The position numbers were made by a program, and so were the translations under genes. Shown here one piece after another: positions 46,458 through 56,851 of a stretch of DNA of 64,000 nt; position 1 is the stretch's first letter; every line of letters starts with the position of its first letter. The notes below the pieces were generated by a model that was given only the letters and a program-made list of their open reading frames with translations, was not told the DNA's origin and ran no database searches. Source of the stretch: Cafeteria roenbergensis (lineage: Eukaryota > Sar > Bigyra > Bicosoecida > Cafeteriaceae); the NCBI GenBank assembly GCA_008330645.1, contig VLTN01000059.1, forward strand, positions 1 to 64,000. Direction: 5' to 3'.

Positions 46458-48043
46458 ATGTCCAGGGCAGTGACGACCTTGCTGCGCAAGCGAGGGCTGC
46501 TCGCGGCCGCGACCTCGCCAGAGGTAGACGCCGTCGCGCGTGACTGGGGCGCTGGCCCGCTTGCTGCTTCGCACCCGCGGCCGGGGGCGTACATTGGCTT
46601 CGACCCGACCGCCTCCTCGCTGCACCTCGGCAGCATGGTCCAGCTCGTGGCGCTGTGGCACCTGCGCCGCGCGGGCTTCAAGCCGATCGCTTTGGTGAGT
46701 GTTGTGCAAGCGGGGAGCTTCAGCAGCGAGTGCGCGCGTGGGCCCGCGGCTCCTGGCCACTGGCCGCGACCGAGCTTCGTGGCTAGCACGCGCGCCTGGC
46801 TTGCGCGGCCGCCTCGCAGGTAGGCACTGCAACGGGCCAGATCGGCGACCCGAGCGGCAAGAGCGAGGACCGGGCGCTGTTGCAGCACGATGAGCTGGCG
46901 TCCAACGCCGCCGGCGTCCGCTCCTGCATTGAGCAGGTCCTCGCCCACATCGAGGCGCGGGCGCTCGCCGTGCACGCCGAGCACGCTGCGACGTACGACG
47001 ACCTGGCCGAGGGCGGGCCGCTGCTGCCGCCCGACATGTGCCCCGCACCCGAAAACGCGAGCAGCGGCGGCGCCTCCACGGCGGTGGAGGTGGCCGAGAA
47101 CGCGCCCTTTTACGAGGGCATGTCAGCGCTGGGCCTTCTGCGGGACGTGGGCCAGCACTTCCGCCTGGGCACCATGCTGGGGCGGGAGAGCGTGCGGGCG
47201 CGGCTGCAGTCGCCGGCGGGCCTGTCCTTCACGGAGTTTTCGTACCAGCTCCTGCAAGCCTGGGACTTCAGGGAGCTCCGGCGGTCGCGCGGCTGCGTGC
47301 TGCAGATGGGCGGGTCGGACCAGTGGGGCAACATCACCGCCGGCGTGGACCTGGTGAGGCGCGTCGATGCCGCCGACGTGTTTGGCGTCACGGCGCCGCT
47401 GCTGACCACCGCGTCTGGGGCTAAGCTTGGCAAGACGGAGGGCAACGCCGTGTGGCTCACGGCGGACCGCACTTCACACTTCGCGCTCTACCAGTACTGC
47501 ATGCGGATGAGCGACGCGGACGCCGCGCCGCTGCTCCGGCGCCTCAGCCTGCTGCCGCTGAGCGCGTGCGAGGAGATTGAGCGCGCCCACGCCGCGCGCC
47601 CGGAGAGCGGCGCGCTGCAGCGGGCGCTGGCGACGGAGGTGGTGACGATGAGCCGGGGGCCCGCGGCGGCGGCCACGGCGCAGGCGGTGACCGCAGCGCT
47701 GTTCGGGGGGAAGGGCGGTGCCGCAGAGAGCCCTGCCGCGGACGTGGCCGCGGACATCTCGGCCGCCGCGCTGGCCGGCGAGGTGCCCTGCGCGGTCGTG
47801 GAGCCCGGGGCGCTGGCAGGCAGCCAGGCTCGGGACCTGGCAGTGGCCGCCGGCGTGGCCGAGAGCAAGGCGCAGGTCACGCGCCTGATCAAGGGGGGCG
47901 GCGTGGCCGCCGGCGCTCGCAGGCTGACGCCCGACAGGACGACGGTGGAGGCCGCGGACATGATGGCGCCGGGGCTGGCGGTGCTGCGCCTGGGCAAGAG
48001 CAAGCCGTTCGTGGCGCTGGAGCGCCCCTCAGACCGGAGCTAG
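46458..48043 (+). CDS. YARS2: Tyrosyl-tRNA synthetase, bacterial/organellar type
   Basis: Charges tRNA-Tyr, most likely in mitochondria. Two exons, 46458-46694 and 46820-48043 (phase-0 intron of 125 bp, GTGAGT...CGCAG), encode 486 aa. The class I signatures are GFDPTASSLHLGSM at about residue 46 (HIGH = LHLG) and KLGKTEGNAVWL at about 281 (KMSKS equivalent), with TATGQIGDPSGKSEDR at the exon junction and QMGGSDQWGNI (tyrosine site) between. The C-terminus has an S4-like RNA-binding segment (ESKAQVTRLIKGGGVAAGA). The N-terminus MSRAVTTLLRKRGLLAAATS is basic and can serve as a mitochondrial presequence. An acidic Ala/Gly insert follows the first half of the catalytic domain. It is divergent from the USP gene. 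Confidence 0.93.
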
Positions 48044-48241
48044 GCGCCGGCTGCCGGGCCGGCCGGGCGGTCGTGTGGGGCGCGCTGCGCGGGTCTCGCG
48101 TGAGTGTGTGGGGCGCGCTGCGCGAATGGGCGTCCAGGCATGGAGCCCGCTGAAGCGTTGTCCCCGTCATGCCGCTTCGACTTGCATCGCGACCGGCCAC
48201 ACACACAGGCACAGATCCCACCAGGGGGGGTGGGACGGATT

Positions 48242-50047
48242 TCACGCCGTCCACCCGTGGCTCTCAAGCGACTCCGACACCGACCATCGCGCCAGCGTGC
48301 CAGCCCCCGTCTCCACCCCAGCCTGCCACGTGGTGCCCAGCTCCGGCCGCGAGACGCCTGCCTTGCTAAGCTCCTCCCTCCCCGGCCGCACGCCCACGGC
48401 GCCCAGCTCTGCCAGGGACGGCCCCGCAGCCTCGATCTCCGTGCCGCCTGCGCAGACGAGTCTGCCCCCCGCCCCGCCGGGCACGTAGAGCGCCGCCACC
48501 TGCCCGGCCGACACGGCGCGGTGCGGCAGGTCCAGCCGCAGCCCCAGCCTGGTGCGGCCGTGGCTGCCCCTGCAGAGCCAGAGGGTGCCTGCCGCCGCCG
48601 GCATCCGGTTGTTCAGCTTGGCGAGGGCGCGCACCCCCCGCCCCGCCGCCAGCTCGGCAAAGCCGGGCCAGTCGCTGGGCAGCAGCCAGTTGAACCCGCG
48701 CCCGTCCCACGGGGCGGCCGATCCGGCGGGGTGGGCGCCGGCGCTGCGACTTGCCCTGGCCGCCTCGGCGCCCACGCGCGCCGGCAGCGGCTGCTCGGCC
48801 GCTGCCCCGCCTGCGCCCGCGCCAGCGGTGGCGCCAGCGCCAGTTGCTCGGGGCAGTATCCCACCGATTTGCTCGACGGGCATGAGGTCCGCGTCCGCAG
48901 CCATCGCGGCCGCCTCGGGCGGGAGGCCAGGCTCCCCGGCCAGCAGCAGCCCCGCCGCGAAGAGCGCTGGGTGGTCCCAGCTGCGCACCACCCACACGGT
49001 GCCGTCCGCCACGTCCCTTGAGAGGACGTAGAGGCGGCTGCTCGCGCCGCTGACCCTGGCCGACTGACCCACCGTGAAGAGCTCGGCGCCGGGGTGCCTT
49101 CCCACTTCGCGGCCCGTCTCAGCGTCGACGAAGGCGCCCGCCGTCGGCTGCAGGTACTGCGGGAGGAATGAGCGCATGGAGCGCTTGCCGATGAAGCATA
49201 TGCCCGTTGAGTCCCGGCGGGAGGCGGTGGGGAGGCCCCTGGACGCCGCCTCGGTCCGCACGGCGCCCTTGCACATTGCCCCCAGCGGCAGCGCCACGGT
49301 CTCCAGCACGGGGGCCCGCACCCCGCAGAGGAAGTAACTCTGGTCCTTGAGGGGGTCTGCCGCGTGCGTCAGGGCGCGGAAGCCGGGGCCCGGGGCGGGG
49401 GCGGGGCACAGCGAGACGGCGCGGCCCCCCGACGCGGCGACGGCGGCCTCCACACTCGCGGGGTCCTCCCACGCGCGCAGGGCCAGCGCGTCGCCGTCCG
49501 TGGGGGCGGCAGGGACGGAGGCGCCCCGGCCTGACGGGCCGTCGGCGCCTTGCGCCGACGGCCCCCCCTCCAGGCCCGCGTAGTGCCCTGTCGCCACCAT
49601 GTCGGCGCCCTGCCGCATGCACCAGTCGTGGAAGGCGCCGAACTTGACGTGCCTGTTGCAGGCCACGTCCGGGTTGGGCGTCCGGCCCTCGGCGTACGCC
49701 GACAAAAAGGGCTCGAAAACGGAGGCCCAGTACTCGGGCTCGAACCCGCGCTCCACCAGGGGGATGCCGAGGTGCTGGGCCACGGCCTGCGCCGACTCCA
49801 AGTCCGCGTCTTGCGGGCAGACGGCCTGCCCCGCCTCGTCCGCGCTGTCCCAGTTGCGCATAAACACGCCAACCACGTCGTGACCCTGGTCTTTCACGAC
49901 AGCCGCCGCCACGCTCGAGTCAACGCCGCCGGATATGCCGACGAACACCTTGAGGCCGCGCACGTGCGCCGAGCGGGCGGCGCCGAGCGCCGTCGTCACT
50001 CCGGCGCGAGGCGGAAAGCGGCACCGGGCCGCAAGTGCGGCGCGCAT
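48242..50047 (-). CDS. TRMU: Mitochondrial tRNA 2-thiouridylase (MnmA/TRMU)
   Basis: Forms 2-thiouridine at the wobble position of tRNAs for Lys, Glu and Gln. Single exon, 601 aa from the ATG at 50047 (MRAALAARCRFPPRAGVTTA, a basic leader fitting mitochondrial import). Motifs are the PP-loop VGISGGVDSS at about residue 37, RTPNPDVACNRHVKF (first catalytic Cys), GADMVATGHYA, DPLKDQSYFL, RRDSTGICFIGKRSMRSFL (second catalytic Cys) and GQSARVSG. Both catalytic cysteines are present. An insert follows ATGHYA and the C-terminal beta-barrel region carries Ala/Gly-rich expansions. An in-frame ATG at 50230 would overlap the divergent NAA20 start; I prefer 50047 for its leader. Confidence 0.92.
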   Translation of the reverse strand: MRAALAARCRFPPRAGVTTALGAARSAHVRGLKVFVGISGGVDSSVAAAVVKDQGHDVVGVFMRNWDSADEAGQAVCPQDADLESAQAVAQHLGIPLVERGFEPEYWASVFEPFLSAYAEGRTPNPDVACNRHVKFGAFHDWCMRQGADMVATGHYAGLEGGPSAQGADGPSGRGASVPAAPTDGDALALRAWEDPASVEAAVAASGGRAVSLCPAPAPGPGFRALTHAADPLKDQSYFLCGVRAPVLETVALPLGAMCKGAVRTEAASRGLPTASRRDSTGICFIGKRSMRSFLPQYLQPTAGAFVDAETGREVGRHPGAELFTVGQSARVSGASSRLYVLSRDVADGTVWVVRSWDHPALFAAGLLLAGEPGLPPEAAAMAADADLMPVEQIGGILPRATGAGATAGAGAGGAAAEQPLPARVGAEAARASRSAGAHPAGSAAPWDGRGFNWLLPSDWPGFAELAAGRGVRALAKLNNRMPAAAGTLWLCRGSHGRTRLGLRLDLPHRAVSAGQVAALYVPGGAGGRLVCAGGTEIEAAGPSLAELGAVGVRPGREELSKAGVSRPELGTTWQAGVETGAGTLARWSVSESLESHGWTA

Positions 50048-50228
50048 CGAGACGCGCCGGCCAGAACAACCCAAGCGCCGCACTCGAGCGCACAGCTGCG
50101 CGGCCCGTCGCGTCGAGGTGCCCCCGTGGGCGAGAGGCGGCGGGCGCTCGGTCCGCACAAAGCGACGGCAGAGCCAGCCCCGTCGGGCACCCTCGAAACG
50201 CACTCCGGCTGCTCGAGCGCAGGGCAGC
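50048..50228. promoter_or_regulatory. Bidirectional spacer TRMU / NAA20
   Basis: 181 bp between the preferred start codons. If TRMU used its upstream ATG (50230), the two start codons would overlap within a palindromic CATG. No core element was identified. Confidence 0.4.
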
Positions 50229-51232
50229 ATGGCCTCCTTGCGGCCGTTCCGCTGCTCGGACCTGCTGCAGATGGGCCTGACCAACATCAACCCGCTGACA
50301 GAAACGGTGAGGCTGCCTCCGCGCGTCGTCGCCAGCGCCCGCTCGCCGTCGCCTCGCTCTGCGCATGTGCCGCAGCCTCATCGCCCGCGCCCAAGCCCTT
50401 GCGCTTCGCGCCTTCCGCGCGCAGTACCACCCGGGATTTTACTACGAGTACATCTCTGTGTGGCCTGAGTACTGCAATGCTTTCGAGACCATGTCGGGCG
50501 CCATGAGCGCGTACAGTGAGTGGCAAATTTGAGCCGCCCATGCGCGGGAGCTCCCGCCGCCTGCCCCTGCGACACGCACGGCTTTCCTGCGCGGCGCTGA
50601 CCCTTTCTGGCGCAGTTTTGGGAAAGGTGGAGGGCAAGGGGAAGCTCTGGCATGGCCACGTGACTGCGGTGACCGTGGCCCCAGAGTTCCGCCGCCTCGG
50701 CATGGCGCGGGACCTCATGACATCGCTCGAGGACACGACGGACGAGTGAGCAGTGCTTGCTGTTGGCGTTGTGCTGCGCGCCTTCTCCGTGCGTCCGGCA
50801 CACGGTTGGGTGTCGCTGCGACGCGCTGTGCCAGCTCGCCCCCTCGCCGTGCGCTTGACGGACCTCCCGGCTGCAGGCACGGGGGCTACTTTGTGGACCT
50901 CTTCGTGCGTGAGCGGAACGCCCTCGCCATTGGAATGTACCGGAAGTTCGGCTACGAGGTGTACCGTCGGGTGCTGGGGTACTACGGCGACAACGGGGAG
51001 GACGCCTACGGTGAGCCCCAATCAACAATCAATGCGCCTCGCAAAGACTTGCACGCGCCCCGGCGACGGGCCGGCGCGCGCCCGCTGCGGAGCTCCACGC
51101 TATCGCCGTCGCACCGTGTGCGCCGCCTTCCCGAACGCAGACATGCGCCGAGCGGGTCGCCGCGACGTGCTATGCCAGTCGACGATTCCGATGGACCGGC
51201 CAGTTCGGCCCTCGGAGATTTCATTCGACTAG
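50229..51232 (+). CDS. NAA20: N-terminal acetyltransferase NatB catalytic subunit
   Basis: Acetylates nascent chains beginning Met-Asp/Glu/Asn/Gln on ribosomes, with NAA25 as partner. Five exons (50229-50306, 50425-50515, 50616-50745, 50877-51010, 51141-51232; phases 0, 1, 2, 1) encode 174 aa, close to human NAA20 (178). It starts MASLRPFRCSDLLQMGLTNI and continues NPLTET|YHPGFYYEYISVWPEY. The GNAT core is LWHGHVTAVTVAPEFRRLGM, with the acetyl-CoA loop RRLGMA, then GGYFVDLFVRERNALAIGMY and RKFGYEVYRRVLGYYGDNGE. The last exon reads DMRRAG and ends IPMDRPVRPSEISFD, matching the family's DMRKAL...PVRPEDIE end. Introns of 100-131 bp are all GTGAG...GCAG. It is the most intron-dense unique gene in the window. 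Confidence 0.93.
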
Positions 51233-51459
51233 CGGCTTCTTCCCCCTTTGCTCGCCCCTGCTACCGGTGCCTGTGTTGCTCCTGCTCTGGCCCCGCCTGT
51301 GCTGCCAGCATGCCGCATGCAGCGCCCCAGACTTCGTGTATGCGTGCCTGCCGCTTGAACCCGTCAGGCCGTGCTCGTGACCACGCAGCCTGTGCGGGGC
51401 GCCTCACCCGACCGCGCAATCTCTGCGGCGCTCAGTAGTTGCGTCGGCAGCGCGACCAC

Positions 51460-54400
51460 TCAGTCGGCCTTGTTGCCCGGCGCGCGCGCGGCCGGACCCG
51501 CCTTCAACGGCGCAGTGGCCCGCCTGAGAGCCACTGCCAGCCTGGACGAGGCCAGCTGCAACAGCTCCAGGCGCTCGGCCCGCCGGACCCTGGCCGCCCG
51601 CACAGCCGCGGGCGTCGAGCTGCTGCCCCTCCCCTTGTCGACCGCGTCGCCCCCAATATCTCTCCCGTCCAGCGCCGCCTCCAGCGTCGCTCGCACCAGG
51701 CCAGCGAGCCGCTTGCGGTCGAGGCAGCGAGGCATGAAGCCCGTGCCCCCGACGGCCGCTGCCGCCGCGCCCGCACCTGCCCCCAGAGCCTCCAACGCCG
51801 CCACGGCCCCCTCCACCGCAGCACGCCGCTCTGCCACCGCTCGCGACCGCAGCCACCTCGCGCGCTGAACGGCCTTGGCGGCGGCATCGTCCCCGTCGCC
51901 ATCCCCGGCAGCCAGCCCAGCCCCGCCACTCTCCCCGCCGTCGCAGTCCTCGCTCGAGGCTGCTGCGGCTGCAGAAGCCGCTGCCGCCCCGGCCGCAGTC
52001 CGGCGAAGCGTGGCCCCCGAGCCAGCCCCGGCAAGATCCATCGACACGCCAATGCCCCCCGCGCCTCCGGCCGCCACAGCCACGCGCTCTGCCACCGCAC
52101 GTTCGCGCCCATGCGCACCAGCACCAGCACCGCCAGGATAACCCTCCTCCTCCTCGTCCTCGTCCTCCTCGTCCTCGGCAAGGAACACCAGCTCGTCCAC
52201 CGCGGCTTGCCATCGGCCCCCCGCCGCCTCGCACAGTCGCACCAGCTCGCTGCACGCCGTCAAGCCCTGCTGCAGCAGAGCCGTGTCAACACGGTTGGGA
52301 CCCGCGGCGTCGTCCGCCGGGCCCGCGGGCGCAGCCTCCGAGGCCACTGCAGCGTCGTCCGCCGGGCCCGCGGGCGCAGCCTCCGAGGCCACTGCAGCGT
52401 CGTCCGCCGGGCCCGCGGGCGCAGCCTCCGAGGCCACTGCAGCGTCGTCCGCCGGGCCCGCGGGCGCAGCCTCCGAGGCCACTGCAGCGTCGTCCGCCGG
52501 GCCCGCGGGCGCAGCCTCCGAGGCCACTGCAGCGTCGTCCGCCGGGCCCGCGGGCGCAGCCTCCGAGGCCACTGCAGCGTCGTCCGCCGGGCCCGCGGGC
52601 GCAGCCTCCGAGGCCACTGCAGCGTCGTCCGCCCGTGCCTCGTCGCAGCTGTTGCCGTCCCGCGCCACCGTCAGCTCGACCGCGATCAAGGCTTGCTCTC
52701 GCGCCGCCAGCACGGCCAGGGCGCCGAGCAGCCGCGGTCGCGCCGCCAGCCAGAGCGGGGACCCGCCCGCTGCGCGAGCCAGCACACGTATCAGGGCGCC
52801 GCTCTCCGCTGGCGCCTCCGGCCCGAGCTGCACCACGCTGAAGACGGCCACCTCTGCCGCATCGCCGCAAGCTGCAACCGCGTCTGCCGACTCTGACGCA
52901 GCAAGCTCCGCCGCGCGCGCTGCCATGACAGGGAACCTCTCCAGCAGGCCGGACAGGAGCCCCGCCCTGGCCACGGCCGCGGCGCAGGCTGCGGACAGCG
53001 GGGCAGCTGCGGCGGAGCTGGCTGGCGCGACCCCTCGGGCAAGGAGGGCGAGCGCGGCGGCAGAGGCGGCCGACACCGCCGCAGCGTGGGCCGAGTCCGC
53101 TCGCTCCGCTGGGGCTCCGCCGCCCTCTGCTGCCGGTGCGGCTGGCGAGTCCTCCGCCGCCCTGCCGCACCCCTCTTCGGTCTCAGCCGGCTGCGGGGAT
53201 GCCCGGCCGGCCTGCCGCGGCGCCGCGCTCCGCCCGGCTGCGGCCGCAAGACTGCAGACTGACGCGAGCACGTGCGCATCGGCCAGTGCCCGCAACCAGG
53301 CGGGCGCCGTCGTGGCCGCTGCGCCGGCATCAGCGGGCGTCACGGCCGCGTCTGCCGCTGCGGCCAGTGCAGACAGCGCCGCCGTAGCGACCGCGATCGA
53401 AGCGCCGCCGGCGGGGTCGTCGCTGCCGCTCCCAGTGGCGGGCGCCGCCGGTCGGGCCGTGGGGGACTCTGGCGGGCTGTCGGCGCGTTGCTCGGCCACC
53501 CAAGCAGCGGCAGCAGCGCTGGCCGCCGCAGCCAGGTGCCGCGCACTGGCCATGGCGGCAGGGCTGCTCGCGGGCCGGCCTGGCGCTCGCGGGGCCGCCG
53601 CCGGTGAGGGTGCTGGCGGCGGGACTGGCGCCTTGGCGGGAGTTCCGCCTCCGGCAGCGCCCGACGCCACGACGGCCAGGGCAAGCCAGCAGGCTGCGGC
53701 GCCGTCCGCGAGCGCGCGATCCGATGCGACGCCCCGGCAAGACGCAGCCTGCATGGCCTCCGCTGCGCGCCGAAGGGTCCCCGCGGTAGAGCTGGACCAC
53801 TCCTCCGGTGGCAGGGTGCAGCAGAGACTCGCCGCAGCGACGGCCGCGCTGCGAGCCGACGAGGCGCCCGTCAAGTCCACGGGCGAGCCAGCCGGCCCGC
53901 TGAGGAACACCGTCGCCGCCAGGCGGGCGGCGGCGCGACTGTTGTCGGCGCCGGCCGTCTGCATCGCCCCTGCGGCGGTCTTCGGGCCCGCGTCCTCGTC
54001 CTCGCTGCCAGAGTCGGCCTCGGGGGCCAGGTCAGCGCTGGCAGTCGGGCCCAAGGCCAGGGCGCGTGCCGCCTCGGCCAAGGGGCTCGCAGGCAGCTGG
54101 GAGGCAAGGTGGCGGGAGCAGAGGCCGGTCAGCCCCGAGAGCACCGCCGGCGTGACGCGCTCCCACGCGGAGGGGGAGCCGCGTGGGCCCAGCTCGGCCA
54201 GCAGCGCAAGAAGGTCGTCTCCTCGGCCCTGCGACAGCAGCGGAGCACAGAGGTGGTCGCGGCCATTGCGCGCGGCCGGCCCAGCGGCTTGAGCACACCT
54301 GGCGCTCACGGCCGGGTCGCAGGGGCCCTTCCTGCTCGTGCCCACCCAAGCTGCCAAGTCGCATCCGCCCCTCATACTAGTACCACGTGCTCCACACGGC

Positions 54401-54556
54401 TTTGCTCGGTGCCGGCGCTCTCACCTCTGGCATGTCGGTCGCGAGGTCTTGGCATGCGCGCTCCCACGACGGCTTCCGGGCTGCCAGGCCGCCTGGCCGA
54501 ATCGACTGCGTCTTGAGCTCGGACACCATCGCGGCAACAAAGGCTGAGCGGTCCAT
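51460..54556 (-). CDS. Ala-rich helical-repeat (ARM/HEAT-like) protein of unknown function
   Basis: Two exons, 54556-54425 and 54228-51460 (phase 0, 196-bp intron, GTGAGA...TCGCAG), encode 966 aa. Exon 1 reads MDRSAFVAAMVSELKTQSIR then WERACQDLATDMPE; exon 2 continues GRGDDLLALLAELG. Most of the protein is Ala/Leu-rich helices of ARM/HEAT character (RVTPAVLSGLTGLCSRHLAS; ALIRVLARAAGG), with an acidic run (AEDEEDEDEEEEG) and a seven-fold 15-residue repeat in the middle. The C-terminus is helical and basic (AAVRAARVRRAERLELLQLA). The opposite strand also has a long open frame (52283-54292), a side effect of GC-rich codons. I prefer this strand because of the spliced first exon and the ordered helices. 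No family is named. Confidence 0.55.
52307..52621 (-). repeat. Coding minisatellite, 7 x 45 bp
   Basis: Seven tandem units of exactly 45 bp, essentially identical, with an eighth partial unit from 52622. In the minus-strand protein each unit encodes DDAAVASEAAPAGPA. Perfect identity means very recent expansion or ongoing homogenisation. Confidence 0.95.
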
Positions 54557-54968
54557 CGCCACCTCCTTGCCCTGCCGCGTGCGCTGCGCGGCGGAATCGG
54601 GCTGGTGGCATTCGGGCGGCTCTGCCAGGCAATGCAGACATCAAGGGAGGCGAGATTTGGGCCGCGGGCTGCACCTCAGTTCCCTCTGGCAGACACAGCT
54701 ACCTCTGAATCTCTCTCTCTTTCTGTTCACACACACGCGCAGTCAAGCACACGTGCGAACACAGCCGATGCCGGGCGGGCCGACCCGATCCCAGCGCGCG
54801 AAGCAGACGCACGGGCACGCGCACGCGCGCTTTGCTCGGCCGGCGGTCTCTCGCTAGAGCTTGGACGACGCGAGAGCGTCGCTGAGTCGCCACAGCAGGC
54901 ACAGGCCGCAGCGGCGGCGGCGGCGGCGGCTGCGCCGGTGCGGGCCACAGGCGGGGCACCTGGCGCGC
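54557..54968. other. Intergenic region with CT- and CA-rich tracts
   Basis: 412 bp between the ARM-like gene start and the carrier gene stop. A CT-rich then CA-rich tract lies at about 54708-54740 and a GGC run near 54911-54932. No gene is supported. Confidence 0.4.
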
Positions 54969-56851
54969 TCAGAAGGGCAGGACCGGCCTGATCGTCTCGT
55001 AGACGAGGAAGATCACCGCCGACGCGGGGAAGGCGCGGAGGCAGGTCGGCACGATGCCGCGGAGGAAGAAGCGAGGCCCGTCCACGCGCAGATGGTGCCG
55101 CGCCGCTCTCAGGGGCCCGAGCTGCTCGGCCGGCGTTGCTGGGGTCTGCTGCTGCACAACCGACTTAATGACGTCGATGGGGTGCAGGAGCAGCCAGGAC
55201 GCCGTGCCGGCCACCCCGCCCGCCAGGAGCTGCGCCAGAGCGCCCGGCTCCGCGCGCGCGCTGGCGCCAGACGCAGCGGCAGCCGCCGCGGTCGGTGCTC
55301 CCGCCGCCGCCGCGGCCGCCCGGAGCGGCCCCGCGGCCGCCGCTGCCCCGACCAGCATCGGAGCCTCGTCCGGCACGGCCGCCCCCTTCTTGGCCGGCGA
55401 GCTCCCGCCGGCATCGCCCCTGACGCTGACCCGCACGCGGCCGTGCTCGCCCCACACCGAGGGCCCAATGGGCAGCCGCACCTCTCGCTCCCCGCTCGCC
55501 AGAGGCCCCTCGTAGGGGCCCTGCCACCCGCCTCGCTCCCCCAGGAAGGCTGGCCGACTGCGCCGCCTGGAGTGCCGCCTCTGGGCGCTCGCGCCGGAAC
55601 TCGTGGGGCCGGCGCCTCGCGGCTGGCCGGCGGCCGCGGTGGCACCGGCGCTGGCGGCGGCCCCCAGGCCGGCAGCGGCGCCGCTGTCGGTGCGACTCTC
55701 TGTGCCGGACGCAGCTGCCGCTGCGGGTGCTGGCGCGGCGGGGAAGGTTCCGCTTTGGCCGTCATGCTCCGCGTCGTCCTCGTCGTCCTCGTCGTCCGCA
55801 GCCTGGAAGATGGGGTGCGCCTCCGCAAGCGCCTGCTTCATGACGTGGTAGGAGCCGAAGTATATGCCAAACGCGGGTACGTCGCGAGCCAGGGTTGCCG
55901 TGTAGCCTCTGAACAGGCCGGCGAGGCCCTCCGCGCGGAGAATTCCGCGCGCTGTCTCGAGCGGGCCGTGGCTGCCGCCAGAGTCCAGCTGACACTGAAG
56001 GCGGATCTTAACCAGCTCGGAGGACGAGGCCAGCGGGGTCTGCGACAGGCCGGACACCGCGCCGGCCACCGCGTGCGACGACGCGGCCTCCGGGTCCCAG
56101 CCGTCGCGGGCAAGGCGCTTCATCGTGGCGCCCTCCACCGCAAAGAGAAGGGCGTTGATCGGCGCATTGGCGACGATGGGGGACACCATGCCCTGCGCGT
56201 CAGGCAGGGACCGGGCGGCGAGGGCGCAGCGGCACGTTTGGACGGGCGGGCCGGTGACGGTGCCTGTCGCGAGGCGAATGTTCCGGATCCTCAACATGAC
56301 CGCGGCCCTCCGCACCCCGGGCAGCCCCGAGTTCAGAGGGAAGGCGAGAGCAGGCGCGCTCGGCCGGGTTGACGCGCGTACACTTTCCTGGGGGCGACAG
56401 ACCCGCGGCCGAGGCTGCGCGCGGGCAGGAGCGCTGCGACGATGACGCCGGCGCTCACCTTGAAAAAGCCGCGCACTCCCTCCTCCTTGAGGATGCGCCA
56501 CGCGCAGTGCAGGGGGCCCGAGTAGCGCAAGGCCTGCCCCGGAAGGGCACTGGGCTGCGTTTGCAGCCGCACCTTCACACTGCGGCAGGCCGGGCGCGAA
56601 AACAGCATCCGAAACGGGCCTGACAAAGGGAAGCAGTTGCCATGGGTCGGCGCGTGGCCAGTCACCTGAGCCCGACCAGCCCCCTGCCCCCGTCGGGAGG
56701 CAGCTGCCGCGCAGCCCGCATCCACCCCACAGCGAGCGAGTCCTTGCGCCCGGCGCTTGCCTCACGTGTCAAAGGGCTGCCCCGCCACGATGCCAGCAGC
56801 GCCAGCGACGGACGCGGCCACCACATCTCGGGCCGCCTCCATGAGGTCCAT
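54969..56851 (-). CDS. Mitochondrial carrier (SLC25 family) with long loop insert
   Basis: An inner-membrane metabolite carrier, 476 aa, three exons: 56851-56766, 56579-56459, 56192-54969 (introns of 186 and 266 bp, GTGAG...CGCAG). Exon 1 is MDLMEAARDVVAASVAGAAG + IVAGQPFDT; splicing gives the first carrier signature QPFDTVKVRLQTQ. The second is TPLASSSELVKIRLQ, carrying extra residues before the acidic position, and the third is HPIDVIKSVVQ. EG-x-GLFRGYTATLARDVPAFG and GPRFFLRGIVPTCLRAFPAS are the usual matrix-loop and even-helix features. It resembles the carnitine/acylcarnitine and SLC25A29/45 branch, but the substrate is uncertain. About 185 residues of acidic then Ala/Gly-rich low complexity separate the second and third repeats, where the normal loop is short. 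A transcript lacking exons 1-2 would lose the first repeat. Confidence 0.85.

Noticed and set aside
46205-46984. USP reading frame extended to 46984
   Set aside because: The frame would overlap the first exon of TyrRS and begins with GTG; the ATG at 46204 leaves a normal divergent spacer.
52283-54292. 669-codon open frame on the plus strand opposite the ARM-like gene
   Set aside because: It is the mirror of GC-rich Ala codons and the 45-bp repeat; the minus strand has a spliced first exon and ordered helices.
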